NCBI GenBank assembly: GCA_028689025.1 | Contig: JAQTXA010000006.1 | Span: 1-64,000, forward strand | Direction: 5' to 3' | Origin: Aliarcobacter sp. | GTDB lineage: Bacteria; Campylobacterota; Campylobacteria; Campylobacterales; Arcobacteraceae | DNA: 64,000 nt | In this document: positions 34,041 to 43,716 of the stretch, one piece after another | Layout: every line of letters starts with the position of its first letter | Numbering within the stretch: position 1 is the first letter of the stretch | Notes under the pieces: generated by a model | What the model was told of the DNA's origin: nothing | Seen by the model: only the letters and a program-made list of their open reading frames with translations | Databases searched by the model: none | Made by a program: the position numbers and the translations under genes

Positions 34041-34594
34041 TTCTCTTTAATATCAAAATCAATCATTGCATTCATTAGTGCAATTTTTGAAGCATTTTTT
34101 AACATATCAAGAGTTATATCTTTTTCAATCAAAAACTTCTCTTCCAAAAGTCTATCTCTTGTAGTTCCTTTTAACAAACAATTTTTTGAAGTTATCCAAA
34201 TGTTCTCATAAAAAATTGCAATATTTGCAATACTTGTATCGTTTACAATTCCATTTTTTATGATAATAATTTCATCACAATCTTCTTTTTTTGAGAAAAG
34301 ATTATCTAAAGATTCCCTATTAAAATACTTTTTATTATAAATTATTTCATCATCAAATATTAGTTTAAAAGTGTTGATTTCTCTTTTTTTATAAGGAAAA
34401 TATTCTACATTTATAACTTCAAAATCATTATAAATAACTTTACATCTAAGTAATTTTTCATTTAAAGGATATATATATTCTTGTAAATTAATATTTAATC
34501 CTATTGTATTAGCAACTCTTTTATTATGATAATCTAAATTAAAAATCTCATAATCTTCACATTTTATTGTTTCAAAATAGATATTTTCTTTCAT
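34022..34594 (-). CDS. pabC: Class IV aminotransferase, probable 4-amino-4-deoxychorismate lyase
   Basis: The 190-residue PLP enzyme opens with YFETIKCED and NLDYHNKR, as class IV enzymes do. The PLP Lys is probably in KKYFNRES, and GTTRDRLLE marks the C-terminal phosphate site. It follows pabB by ten bases, which supports release of pyruvate from aminodeoxychorismate to give p-aminobenzoate for folate. It is shorter than E. coli PabC. Its 3' end overlaps the convergent LapG-like gene by 19 bases. Confidence 0.75.
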   Translation of the reverse strand: MKENIYFETIKCEDYEIFNLDYHNKRVANTIGLNINLQEYIYPLNEKLLRCKVIYNDFEVINVEYFPYKKREINTFKLIFDDEIIYNKKYFNRESLDNLFSKKEDCDEIIIIKNGIVNDTSIANIAIFYENIWITSKNCLLKGTTRDRLLEEKFLIEKDITLDMLKNASKIALMNAMIDFDIKENYSFKL

Positions 34595-34604
34595 TTAAAT
34601 CCTT

Positions 34605-35579
34605 CTAAAATGGTAAATAAATTTTATCAATCAACTCTTGATACTCATTTAAAATATTTGAATCACAAGTAATTCCACCACCACTTTTATAAAATTTATC
34701 TCCAAATATATCCTCTTCAATAAATCTTATCATAACCGATGAATCTAATTTTTCACCATCAAAAACACCAAAAACTCCCGTATAAAACTCTCTATTATAA
34801 TCTTCTAAATTTTCTAAAATCTCAACTGTTTTTTTCTTTGGTGTTCCTGTAATTGAACCAGCTGGAAGTAGTGAAGTTAAAATATCACCTATTTTTTCAT
34901 TCCAATTATTTTGCAAATCTGCACTAATTGCTGAGCTAATTTGAAGAAGTTTTTTATCCCCAGCATTTATAGTTTCAACATATCTAAAATCGTTTACTTT
35001 TACATTTTTCCCAATAATTCCCAAATCATTTCTTAATAAATCAACAACCATTGTATGTTCTGCTAACTCTTTTTTATCATTTAAAATAATAGATTTAGCA
35101 TCAGGAATTGAAGCATCAATTGTCCCTTTCATTGGATAGGTAAAAATCTTATTATCTTTAATCTCTACAAATCGTTCAGGTGAAAAACAGACAAAATTAT
35201 CATTTTGATTTTTAAATCTAAGTTTGAATTTAGCATCAACTTTTTCATATATTTCATCAAGAGTTATGGAAGTTTTTATCTTAGATTTTGCAGTTAAATT
35301 ACAAAGGTAAGTATTTCCCTTTTTAATCTCTTCTTGTAAAAAGTCAAATCTCTTTTTATATTCACAAAAGAGCATTGGGAATTTTTCTATTTTAGTTTGA
35401 TTTGATTTCATAAAATTATTAGAATTTTCTTTTGCATTTAGTTCAAATTTTATTGAACCTGGAAGAAGTGATAGTTTTTGGATATAAAACTTACTTAAAT
35501 CGTAAGATAAGACAAATAAAAATGGCTCTTTTTCTGAGCCAAATTTATTTAATTTTTCTTTTATTAACTCTTTACTCAA
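34605..35579 (-). CDS. pabB: Aminodeoxychorismate synthase component I
   Basis: PabB adds ammonia to chorismate on the way to folate. The 324-residue protein has only the chorismate-binding core, with a shorter N-terminus than E. coli PabB. PMKGT carries the catalytic Lys that separates aminodeoxychorismate synthases from anthranilate synthases (PIAGT). DLLRNDLG, GSITGTPK and FYTGVFG complete the active site. It starts three bases after the pyrB stop, so it is co-transcribed with pyrB and pabC. Confidence 0.9.
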   Translation of the reverse strand: MSKELIKEKLNKFGSEKEPFLFVLSYDLSKFYIQKLSLLPGSIKFELNAKENSNNFMKSNQTKIEKFPMLFCEYKKRFDFLQEEIKKGNTYLCNLTAKSKIKTSITLDEIYEKVDAKFKLRFKNQNDNFVCFSPERFVEIKDNKIFTYPMKGTIDASIPDAKSIILNDKKELAEHTMVVDLLRNDLGIIGKNVKVNDFRYVETINAGDKKLLQISSAISADLQNNWNEKIGDILTSLLPAGSITGTPKKKTVEILENLEDYNREFYTGVFGVFDGEKLDSSVMIRFIEEDIFGDKFYKSGGGITCDSNILNEYQELIDKIYLPF

Positions 35580-35582
35580 ATT

Positions 35583-36461
35583 TTATTTTAGAATTAATTT
35601 TTTTAAAACAGCAGCACGAATAGCAACACCATTTGTAACTTGAGTTAATACTTTTGATCTTGGATCTTTTAACATTTCGTCACTAATATCAACATTTCTA
35701 TTAACAGGTCCTGGATGTAAAAGAATAATATCTCTATTTCCCATTACTTCATTTGTAATACAGTAATCTTTTGCATATTCGTTTAAAGACTCAAAATATA
35801 TTTCTGAATGTCTCTCTAATTGAGTTCTAAGGCTCATAATAATGTCAAGTTCATCAATAATATCAGAGATTTTCTCATATTGTTTAAAATCACTTCCCTC
35901 ATATCTAAAACATTCAGGTGCAATGAAACTCACATCTATTCCAAATGTTGGAAGTAATCTTCTATTTGAACCAGCAACTCTTGAAGTTCTAACATCTCCT
36001 ACAATTGCGATTTTTTTACCTTCAGTATTTCCATCAAAATGTTCATAAATTGTAAATAAGTCTAATAAAGCTTGTGTTGGGTGGGCGTGCTTTCCATCAC
36101 CTGCGTTGATAATTGGACAATCTACATATCCAGCTAATGATTCAGGTAAACCACACTCAGAATGTCTAATAATAATTGCATCAGGTCTCATTGCATTAAT
36201 ATTTGCAACTGTATCAAAGATAGTTTCACCTTTTGAAGTTGATGATGTTCCAACATCAAGTGAAACAACCTCAGCACCTAATCTTTTAGCTGCAATTTCA
36301 AAAGAACTTCTTGTTCTTGTAGAATTTTCAAAAAACAGGGTAACAATTAGTTTACCTTTTAAAATTTCATTTGAGTCAGATTTTAAAAACTCTCTAGCAT
36401 CATCAAATATGTTTAATATCTCTTCTTTTGAAAAATCAGAAGTTCTAATCAAGTGCTGCAT
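35583..36461 (-). CDS. pyrB: Aspartate carbamoyltransferase catalytic subunit
   Basis: PyrB joins carbamoyl phosphate and aspartate, the committed step of pyrimidine synthesis. The 292-residue protein shows the carbamoyl phosphate loop FENSTRTRSSFE and HPTQALLDL, and HPGPVNR near the C-terminus. No regulatory pyrI gene is adjacent. It heads a three-gene operon with pabB and pabC. Confidence 0.96.
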   Translation of the reverse strand: MQHLIRTSDFSKEEILNIFDDAREFLKSDSNEILKGKLIVTLFFENSTRTRSSFEIAAKRLGAEVVSLDVGTSSTSKGETIFDTVANINAMRPDAIIIRHSECGLPESLAGYVDCPIINAGDGKHAHPTQALLDLFTIYEHFDGNTEGKKIAIVGDVRTSRVAGSNRRLLPTFGIDVSFIAPECFRYEGSDFKQYEKISDIIDELDIIMSLRTQLERHSEIYFESLNEYAKDYCITNEVMGNRDIILLHPGPVNRNVDISDEMLKDPRSKVLTQVTNGVAIRAAVLKKLILK

Positions 36462-36524
36462 TTCATTCCTTTATTTTTAATTTTTGATTCTAGCAAAAAG
36501 CTGTTTAAAAAATAAAACTTTTTG

Positions 36525-36530
36525 TATAAT
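36525..36530 (+). promoter_or_regulatory. cti promoter -10 box
   Basis: TATAAT within TTTTTGTATAAT, 32 bases before the cti ATG. The same T-run-TGTATAAT arrangement is seen before ilvC and thiS. Confidence 0.6.
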
Positions 36531-36561
36531 GAAAAACTTTATTTTATAGGATATTTTTTTA

Positions 36562-38892
36562 ATGAAATTACAATTTTTTATACTTACACTATTTATCATT
36601 TTATTTACAGCATGTTCACCAAAACCATTGGATCCTGTAGTTTTCGACGAATTAAAAAATGAAATCTCTTATGAGAATGAAATCAAACCAATTTTAGACA
36701 AAAGATGTATCTCTTGTCACTCTTGTTACAACTCACCTTGTCAATTAAAACTATCATCTTTTGAAGGAATGCAAAGGGGAGCTACAAAAAAAAATATTTA
36801 TGAAAATAGAATAAAAGCAGATGACCCAACTAGACTTTTTATTGATGCTACAAATGAAAAACAGTGGCGAGGAAAAGGATTCTTTTCTGTTCTTGATTCA
36901 ATGGAAGAATCAAATGAATCTATTATGATGCAATATCTTTTCCAAAAAAACAAAAATCCTCTGAATATAGGAACTTATTCACCAGAAAATGACAAATTAA
37001 CTTGTGTTAAAAACAAAGAGGAACTTACTAATTTTTTTGATGAGAATCCACATAAAGGAATGCCTTATGGATTTCCTGCTTTAAAAAAACAAGAGTACAA
37101 CCTTTTGATGACTTGGCTTAAACAAGGAGCTATTAATGATACAAAAAAAGCTGTTGGTACAAATCTTGAATTAGAACAAATCAAAAAATTTGAAGATTTT
37201 TTCAACAATCAAAATATAAAATACAAAGTAAGTGCAAGATACATTTATGAACATCTTTTTTTAGCTCATATCTCTTTTGATGATAATAGTGGGAATTTTT
37301 ATGAATTAATTCGCTCAAAAACACCATCAGGACAAAAACCACAAATTATTCCAACTAGATTTCCCTATGAAGGAATAAATGAAAGATTTTATTATAGATT
37401 TCAAAAAATTGAATCTACAATAGTTCATAAAACTCACATGGTTTATAAATTTAACAATGAAAAATTAGCTAGATATTATGAGTTATTTATAAAACCTGAT
37501 TGGGAGCAAAAACCATATTTTCCTGTTTATGAAACAAATATTTGTGCAAATGCTTTAAGAATATTTGAACAAATTCCTGTAAGAAGTAGATACCAGTTTT
37601 TACTTGATGATGTTCACTATATTATTATGACTTTTATTAGAGGTCCAGTTTGTCGAGGTCAGATTGCATTAAATGTAATTCAAGACCATTTTTGGGTAAT
37701 GTTTATGGACCCAAAATATGATTTGTCAATTCAAGATAAATATTTATTGCATGATAATCTTTCAAATCTTTCAATTCCAAATGAGTATGGAGAAGATCCA
37801 AGTTTATATAAAACTTTTAAAGCTTTGGATAATTACGAATTAGCTAAAAAATATGAAACAAATAAAGCCCAAATATATAAACAATATTATCCAAATGGTT
37901 TGTCTATGGATGCAATTTGGAAAGGAAATGAAAATAAAGAAAATGATTCTATTTTGACAATCTATAGACATTTTGATTCAGCTTCCGTTCACAAAGGTGC
38001 GTTTGGAGATATTCCAAAAACTTTATGGGTTATTGATTATCCTTTACTTGAAAGAATTTATTATTCCTTAGTTGCAGGGTTTGATATATTTGGAAATGCC
38101 TCTCATCAATTACTCGTTCGAACTCATATGGATAGATTAAGAATTGAAGCTGAGAGTAATTTCTTAGAATTTTTACCAAAAGATTCAAGGGTTGATTATT
38201 TTAATTCTTGGTATGAAGGCTGGTTGGCACAATATTTAAGTGTATATATCCCCTCAAATAATAATGTTGATATTTCATATAAAACAAAAGATTATAAAAA
38301 AGAGTTTGTTGAAAAACTTTTTGAGCATACTAATATGAAAAAAGACCCAATAAATTTTATAGAAGATGGTTACAAAAAAACTTCAATCAAAACTACTTAT
38401 AATACAAAAGAGCAAATTGAAGAGAGTTTTAAAACATTAACTTTACCAAATGGTTCTGAATTAATAAAGCATTTTAATGACAATGCTTCAAATCTTGCAT
38501 ACATAAAAGTTGAACTAAACTCAGGTGAAAATCTCATTTATAGTCTTGTAATAAATAGATGGCATAAAAATGTAGCTTTACTTTTTGATGAAGAATCAAG
38601 ATTAGATTCACCAAAAGATAGAATAAATATCATTAAAGGTTTTGTTGGTTCTTATCCTAATATTTTTGTAATTGTAAAACAGAATGATTTAGGTGATTTT
38701 TTTAATCTTCTTCAAAATTATGAGGATAATGAAATAGATAATAAAAAACTATTAAAGTATGCAGTAAATCGTGCAAATGCAAATTTCTGGGAAATCTTTG
38801 ATTGGTTTGATAAAGAGTTTAAAAAACAAGATCCTTTACAATATGGACTATTTGATTTAAATAGATATTTAAGTAATGCAAGAGAGCAATAA
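36562..38892 (+). CDS. cti: Fatty acid cis/trans isomerase (Cti), haem lipoprotein
   Basis: Cti turns cis unsaturated membrane fatty acids into trans isomers during solvent or heat stress. The 776-residue precursor has a lipoprotein signal with lipobox FTAC (Cys18), unlike the plain signal peptide of Pseudomonas Cti. A cytochrome c-type site CISCH follows at about residues 52-56, as required for Cti. The long remainder is typical of the family in length. It is divergent from pyrB and has its own promoter. Confidence 0.88.
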   Translation: MKLQFFILTLFIILFTACSPKPLDPVVFDELKNEISYENEIKPILDKRCISCHSCYNSPCQLKLSSFEGMQRGATKKNIYENRIKADDPTRLFIDATNEKQWRGKGFFSVLDSMEESNESIMMQYLFQKNKNPLNIGTYSPENDKLTCVKNKEELTNFFDENPHKGMPYGFPALKKQEYNLLMTWLKQGAINDTKKAVGTNLELEQIKKFEDFFNNQNIKYKVSARYIYEHLFLAHISFDDNSGNFYELIRSKTPSGQKPQIIPTRFPYEGINERFYYRFQKIESTIVHKTHMVYKFNNEKLARYYELFIKPDWEQKPYFPVYETNICANALRIFEQIPVRSRYQFLLDDVHYIIMTFIRGPVCRGQIALNVIQDHFWVMFMDPKYDLSIQDKYLLHDNLSNLSIPNEYGEDPSLYKTFKALDNYELAKKYETNKAQIYKQYYPNGLSMDAIWKGNENKENDSILTIYRHFDSASVHKGAFGDIPKTLWVIDYPLLERIYYSLVAGFDIFGNASHQLLVRTHMDRLRIEAESNFLEFLPKDSRVDYFNSWYEGWLAQYLSVYIPSNNNVDISYKTKDYKKEFVEKLFEHTNMKKDPINFIEDGYKKTSIKTTYNTKEQIEESFKTLTLPNGSELIKHFNDNASNLAYIKVELNSGENLIYSLVINRWHKNVALLFDEESRLDSPKDRINIIKGFVGSYPNIFVIVKQNDLGDFFNLLQNYEDNEIDNKKLLKYAVNRANANFWEIFDWFDKEFKKQDPLQYGLFDLNRYLSNAREQ

Positions 38893-38918
38893 TTAATAAA
38901 TGGTTTAAATATTTTAGA

Positions 38919-38924
38919 TATAAT
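38919..38924 (+). promoter_or_regulatory. argD promoter -10 box
   Basis: TATAAT within TTTTAGATATAAT, 40 bases before the argD ATG and 27 bases after the cti stop. No -35 hexamer is evident. Confidence 0.55.
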
Positions 38925-38963
38925 CGTCCCTTAAATTACATCTAAATTTTTTTAGGAAAATAA

Positions 38964-40163
38964 ATGAATGAACAAATAGAACAATTAGATAAAGAGTATG
39001 TACTTCATACATATGCCAGAAATTATGTTAATTTCAAAAAAGGTATAAATGCTACACTTTTTGATGATAAAAATAAAGATTATATAGATTTTACTTCAGG
39101 AATTGCAGTTTGTAGTGTTGGTCATGGAAACAAAAGAGTTGCTGATAAAATCTATGAACAAGTTTCAAATATTACTCATATTTCAAATTTATACGCAATT
39201 GAGCCACAAGCAAAATTAGCACAAAAAATTAATGAACTTTCAGGACTTGATATAAGAATCTTCTTTTCAAATAGTGGAGCTGAAGCAAACGAAGGAGCTA
39301 TTAAAATAGCTAGAAAATATGGTGAAACAAAGTTTGAAAATAAAAAATATAAAGTTATCACACTTGAGCACTCTTTTCATGGAAGAACGATAACAACAGT
39401 AAAAGCAACTGGTCAAGAATCAATGCATACTCCAAATTTTGCTCCATATCCTGATGGTTTTTCATACAAAACTTCAATCGCTGATGTTTATGATTCTATT
39501 GATGATGAAACAGTTGCAGTTATGATTGAACTTGTACAAGGTGAAGGTGGTGTTCAACCTTTTGATAAAAAAGAGATTCAAGATTTAGCAAAATTCTTAA
39601 AAGAAAAAGATATTTTATTAATCGTAGATGAAGTTCAAACAGGTGTATTTAGAACTGGAGAATTTTTAGCTGCAAATCTTTATGAGATTGAACCAGATAT
39701 TGTAACTCTTGCAAAAGGTTTAGGTGGTGGAGTTCCAATTGGTGCTGTTTTAACTAGACTAAAAGATATTTTTAGCCCAGGTGATCATGGTTCTACTTTT
39801 GGTGGAAATTATCTTGTAACAACTGCTGCACTTGAAGTTTTAGCTATTTTAGAAGAGATAAAAGATAGTGGAGCTTTAGATGAGACTATCATCTATTTTA
39901 ATAAAATGTTAACTGATATTTATGAAAAAAATAGAGAAATTTTTACAGATAATGTGGGTCTAGGACTAATGAGAGGACTAAGAGTTAAAGATGCTGATAC
40001 TTTAGCACTTGTTATAAAAACAGCCTTTGAAGAAGGTGTTTTAGTTCTAAAAGCAGGAAAAAATACCCTTAGATTACTTCCAGCTCTTACTATTTCAAAA
40101 GAAGAGATGAATGAAGGATTTAAAAGGTTAGAAAATGCACTTGATAAAATCAAACAAGGTTAA
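38964..40163 (+). CDS. argD: Acetylornithine aminotransferase
   Basis: ArgD is the PLP transaminase of arginine synthesis and may also serve lysine synthesis as succinyldiaminopimelate transaminase. The 399-residue class III enzyme shows SNSGAEANEGA, VDEVQTG and the PLP-Lys in LAKGLGGG. AGGAAAA gives the start. Its 3' end overlaps the outer membrane protein gene by 29 bases. Confidence 0.94.
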   Translation: MNEQIEQLDKEYVLHTYARNYVNFKKGINATLFDDKNKDYIDFTSGIAVCSVGHGNKRVADKIYEQVSNITHISNLYAIEPQAKLAQKINELSGLDIRIFFSNSGAEANEGAIKIARKYGETKFENKKYKVITLEHSFHGRTITTVKATGQESMHTPNFAPYPDGFSYKTSIADVYDSIDDETVAVMIELVQGEGGVQPFDKKEIQDLAKFLKEKDILLIVDEVQTGVFRTGEFLAANLYEIEPDIVTLAKGLGGGVPIGAVLTRLKDIFSPGDHGSTFGGNYLVTTAALEVLAILEEIKDSGALDETIIYFNKMLTDIYEKNREIFTDNVGLGLMRGLRVKDADTLALVIKTAFEEGVLVLKAGKNTLRLLPALTISKEEMNEGFKRLENALDKIKQG

Positions 40164-41328
40164 ACTACTTTTATGTAGTTTAATCTTTTCAAGTTTATAT
40201 GCCCAAACTGAAGCATTTGACGAAAAAATACTTTCAGATAAAAGGCTAAAGAATTTTGATTTAACAAAAGAACAAATTCAAGAAGATAGTTCTAAACTAA
40301 GAAAAGATTGGATAAATCCAATTACTTATCAATATACAAATAATTTAGGTGAAGATTACAAAACTCAAAGGTCTATGATTTCAATTAATCAACCTATTTT
40401 TCAAAGTGGTGGAATTTATCAAGCTATAAAATATGCTGATAATAGCTATAAATATGCAGATTTAGACCTAGCTCAACAAAAAAAAGAGTTAATAAAAGAG
40501 GCTTTAAATATTCTTTTTAATATTGAAAAAACAAACCTAAATATTCAAAAAGCTCAATACACTTTACAAAATGCAAAAATCGATGTTAATAGAAAAAAAG
40601 AACAAGTTTTAAATGGCTTTCTTGATGCTTCTTATTTGGATGATGCCCTTTTAACTTTGAATACAACAAAACATAACTTGGTCGATTTAAAATATCAAAA
40701 AGAAGAGTTAATCAATAATTTTAATAATATTTCGTCAAGTGATTATACAAATTTTGAATTACCAACTTTTACAATATTTAGTGAAAAAGAGTTTTTAGAA
40801 AATAATATAAATCTAAAAAAAATAGAAGCAGATATTGATAAAAAAGGTAATTATTCATTTATGACTATGGCAAAATATTTACCAAGTGTTAATGCTTATT
40901 ATAATTATTCAAAATATCATGAGATTGATGATAATACAAAATTAACTAGAACAAATGACCAAACTTTTGGAGTTAGTGTTACAGTTCCTTTTGATTCAAG
41001 AACTTTTAATGACGTACAAAGTAAAAGAATTGATTATCTAAAATCTAAATTAAATTTAGAAAATAGTTTAGATGATGAAAAAACTTTTTTCAAATCAAAA
41101 CTTCAAAAACTCTCTATGCTTGATGAAAGATTACAAATTACAAAAGATGATTTAGAAGTTTATGACTCTATTTTAAAAACTATAAATGAAGAAAAAATAG
41201 CACAAATCAAAACTCAAAGTGATTTAGACACTCTTCAAAATTCACAAAAAATCAAATCTTTAGATTTAAAAATTTACGAGATAGATAAACAACTTGAATT
41301 TCTTGAGATGTATGTAAAACTTCAATAA
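40135..41328 (+). CDS. TolC-family outer membrane protein
   Basis: The 397-residue protein begins with a signal peptide ending near SSLYAQ and continues with long amphipathic helices and repeated pairs, as in TolC-type outer membrane efflux channels. AAAGG seven bases before the ATG supports this start inside argD. No inner-membrane pump or adaptor gene is adjacent, so its partner is unknown. A perfect 11-pair hairpin overlaps the stop codon. Confidence 0.75.
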   Translation: MHLIKSNKVKLLLCSLIFSSLYAQTEAFDEKILSDKRLKNFDLTKEQIQEDSSKLRKDWINPITYQYTNNLGEDYKTQRSMISINQPIFQSGGIYQAIKYADNSYKYADLDLAQQKKELIKEALNILFNIEKTNLNIQKAQYTLQNAKIDVNRKKEQVLNGFLDASYLDDALLTLNTTKHNLVDLKYQKEELINNFNNISSSDYTNFELPTFTIFSEKEFLENNINLKKIEADIDKKGNYSFMTMAKYLPSVNAYYNYSKYHEIDDNTKLTRTNDQTFGVSVTVPFDSRTFNDVQSKRIDYLKSKLNLENSLDDEKTFFKSKLQKLSMLDERLQITKDDLEVYDSILKTINEEKIAQIKTQSDLDTLQNSQKIKSLDLKIYEIDKQLEFLEMYVKLQ

Positions 41329-41339
41329 GAAGTTTTACA
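41313..41339 (+). terminator. Hairpin across the TolC-like gene stop codon
   Basis: TGTAAAACTTC (41313-41323) pairs perfectly with GAAGTTTTACA (41329-41339), and the stop codon lies in the AATAA loop region. No T-run follows on the plus strand, so it may stabilise the 3' end or end transcription weakly at the convergent junction with pyk. Confidence 0.5.
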
Positions 41340-41348
41340 ACACTTTGA

Positions 41349-42812
41349 TTACTTAGATTTTTTCTCTTTCTCTTTTTCTTTAAAATTCAAATAATATTCA
41401 ATTTCAGATGGAGTTAAAATCTTGATTGTATTTGTGCTTCCAGGCATTCCAACTGGATAACCAACAGTTGCTACATATAAACCATTTCTATTTAATAATC
41501 CCATTTCATCAAGGGCTTTTAACATTCTTTGGAACATTTTAGATGCTTGTGCTTCTTTAATTATTCCTATTGGTTCAACTCCCCAAACAGCTGTTAGTGA
41601 ATTTAAAACTTTTTTCTTATGAGTAAATGTGTAAATAGGAGTTCTTGGTCTATATCTTGACATTTTTAAAGCTGATTTCCCAGAACTTGTAAGTGCTAAA
41701 ATACCATTTGCTTTTAAATCATCTGCAAGTTTTGTAACCGTTGCTTGAATAACATCAAACTCATCTAAATATGGGAATTTGTATTGTTTATCATAGTTAT
41801 AAATACCTTCAGTTTTTGCAATAATATTATGCATTGTATCAACTACATTTATTGGGTCTTCACCTACAGCACTTTCTTCAGAAAGCATAACAACATCAGT
41901 TCCATCTAAAACAGCATTTGCAACGTCTGAAATTTCAGCACGAGTAGCTCTTTCATTTTGAGTCATTGATAATAGCATTTGAGTTGCTGTAATTACTGGA
42001 ATACCTTTTAAATTTGCTTTTTTAATAAGCATTTTTTGAATTGTAGGAACATCATAATAAGGAACTTCAATTCCTAAATCTCCCCTTGCAACCATTAATC
42101 CATCACTAGCTTCTATAATTTCATCAATATTTTCAACAGCATCAAATTTTTCAATTTTTGCAATTAATTTACCTTTGTATCCATTTAGAAGATTTCTAGC
42201 TTTTCTCATATCTTTTGCATTTTGTACAAATGAAATAGCGAAATAATCAACCTCGTTTTCAACTCCCCAAGCAATATCAATTTCATCTTTTTTTGTAATT
42301 ACATCAATATCAATTACAGTATTTGGGAAATTTACACCTTTTCTTGAAGAAAGAGTTCCGTGGTTTTCTATTTTTGCTTTTACTTCATTTCCAATTGCAA
42401 TAACTTTTGCTCTAATAGTTCCATCATATAAATATATATATTCATCAATTTTAACTTTGTCTAAAATATCTGGATAATTAATTGATACCACATACTCTTT
42501 ATCTGCTTTTTTATATCCAACCATATCATCTTTTAAAAATGTAATTACATCATCTCTATATAGTTCAAAAGGTTCTTTTAAATCACCAATTCTAACTTTT
42601 GGTCCAGAAATATCTTGTAAAATTCCAACCGTTTTATTTAAGTTTTTCATTGCTGTTCTAATATTATTTAATGTTTCTAAATGATATTCATGACTTCCGT
42701 GTGAAAAGTTTAATCTAAACATATTTGCACCGGCTTTTATAAGTCCTTCAATCATCTCCACGCTATGGCTTGCTGGGCCTAAAGTTGCTAATATTTTTGT
42801 TCTTTTTTCCAT
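41349..42812 (-). CDS. pyk: Pyruvate kinase
   Basis: Pyk makes pyruvate and ATP from phosphoenolpyruvate. The protein is 487 residues from the ATG at 42812, chosen because AAGGAG lies seven bases upstream and because MEKRTKILATLGPAS is the family N-terminus; the frame stays open 13 codons further. Active-site segments include RLNFSHG, the AKIEKFDAVENIDEI motif around the catalytic Lys, and MVARGDLGIE. ATQML and MLSEESAVG are also present. Confidence 0.96.
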   Translation of the reverse strand: MEKRTKILATLGPASHSVEMIEGLIKAGANMFRLNFSHGSHEYHLETLNNIRTAMKNLNKTVGILQDISGPKVRIGDLKEPFELYRDDVITFLKDDMVGYKKADKEYVVSINYPDILDKVKIDEYIYLYDGTIRAKVIAIGNEVKAKIENHGTLSSRKGVNFPNTVIDIDVITKKDEIDIAWGVENEVDYFAISFVQNAKDMRKARNLLNGYKGKLIAKIEKFDAVENIDEIIEASDGLMVARGDLGIEVPYYDVPTIQKMLIKKANLKGIPVITATQMLLSMTQNERATRAEISDVANAVLDGTDVVMLSEESAVGEDPINVVDTMHNIIAKTEGIYNYDKQYKFPYLDEFDVIQATVTKLADDLKANGILALTSSGKSALKMSRYRPRTPIYTFTHKKKVLNSLTAVWGVEPIGIIKEAQASKMFQRMLKALDEMGLLNRNGLYVATVGYPVGMPGSTNTIKILTPSEIEYYLNFKEKEKEKKSK

Positions 42813-42945
42813 AGTTTCTCCTTTTTGAGTAATATTAATTATAACATACAATTATTACAAGTCAAGTAACTTTTCCATCTAACAATTATTTCACAATAAA
42901 GATGTTAAAATCTATAATCAAAAATAAAATCTTAAAAGGTCTAAT

Positions 42946-43671
42946 ATGAAATTTATTAATTTTAAAACTATTATCTCTTCTTTAGCAATTGCTTCATTAG
43001 TTAGTGGTTGTGCTCAAAAATCAGGAAATGAAACTTATGATAATAATCAAAATGCAATAATTGGTACAACAATTGGAGCACTTGCTGGTATTGTTCTTGG
43101 AAATAATATTGGTGGTGGGAATAAAGGAAGAAACAAAGTAATTGGGGCAGTTGCAGGTGCTGCAATTGGTGGAGCAGTTGGTTATAGTATGGATAATCAA
43201 GCAAAAGAAGTTGCAGCTAGCCTAAATACAAATGTAAATAATAGCCCAACAGCAGCATTAGATCCAAATCAAGATTTAATAGTTTCAAACACTGATAACT
43301 ACGTAAAAATCATGTTCAGAGATGATATGATGTTTGAAACAAACTCTGAAAATCCAACTTATGCTGCTGGAACTAAAATAGCAAAAATCACAACTGTTTT
43401 ACAAAAATATCCAAATACTTTAGTTCAAGTAGCAGGTCATACAGATAACAGAGGAAGCCACGCTTACAATTTAACTTTATCTGAAAAAAGAGCTACAAAT
43501 GTTGGAAATATTATAAACAATACAGGTGTTCAAAATCAAATCTTCTCAAAAGGTTGTTCTTTTGATAAACCAATTGCCCCAAATACAAGTGATGCAAATA
43601 TGGGATTAAATAGAAGAGTTGAAGTTTATTTATATCCAAATCAACAATCTGTAATCGACGTTTGTAAATAA
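42946..43671 (+). CDS. OmpA-family lipoprotein with glycine zipper
   Basis: The 241-residue precursor has lipobox VSGC (Cys22). A Gly-rich segment with GTTIGALAGIVLG and GAAIGGAVGY (about 38-85) resembles a glycine-zipper membrane module. A C-terminal OmpA domain (about 115-230) carries VAGHTDNRGS and LSEKRA and binds peptidoglycan. The layout matches YiaD-type outer membrane lipoproteins. AAAAGG precedes the ATG. Confidence 0.85.
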   Translation: MKFINFKTIISSLAIASLVSGCAQKSGNETYDNNQNAIIGTTIGALAGIVLGNNIGGGNKGRNKVIGAVAGAAIGGAVGYSMDNQAKEVAASLNTNVNNSPTAALDPNQDLIVSNTDNYVKIMFRDDMMFETNSENPTYAAGTKIAKITTVLQKYPNTLVQVAGHTDNRGSHAYNLTLSEKRATNVGNIINNTGVQNQIFSKGCSFDKPIAPNTSDANMGLNRRVEVYLYPNQQSVIDVCK

Positions 43672-43704
43672 AAAGAGAAATCTTTTTATTTACGACTCTT
43701 TTGA

Positions 43705-43710
43705 TACAAT
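43705..43710 (+). promoter_or_regulatory. -10 box six bases before the midA-like start
   Basis: TACAAT within TTTTGATACAAT ends at 43710; the start codon is at 43717. Transcription would begin at or next to the A of the ATG, and there is no Shine-Dalgarno, which predicts a leaderless mRNA. Confidence 0.5.
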
Positions 43711-43716
43711 CTTTTT

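Noticed and set aside
36106..36480. 124-codon open frame antisense to pyrB
   Set aside because: No independent coding signs; it shadows the pyrB active-site region.
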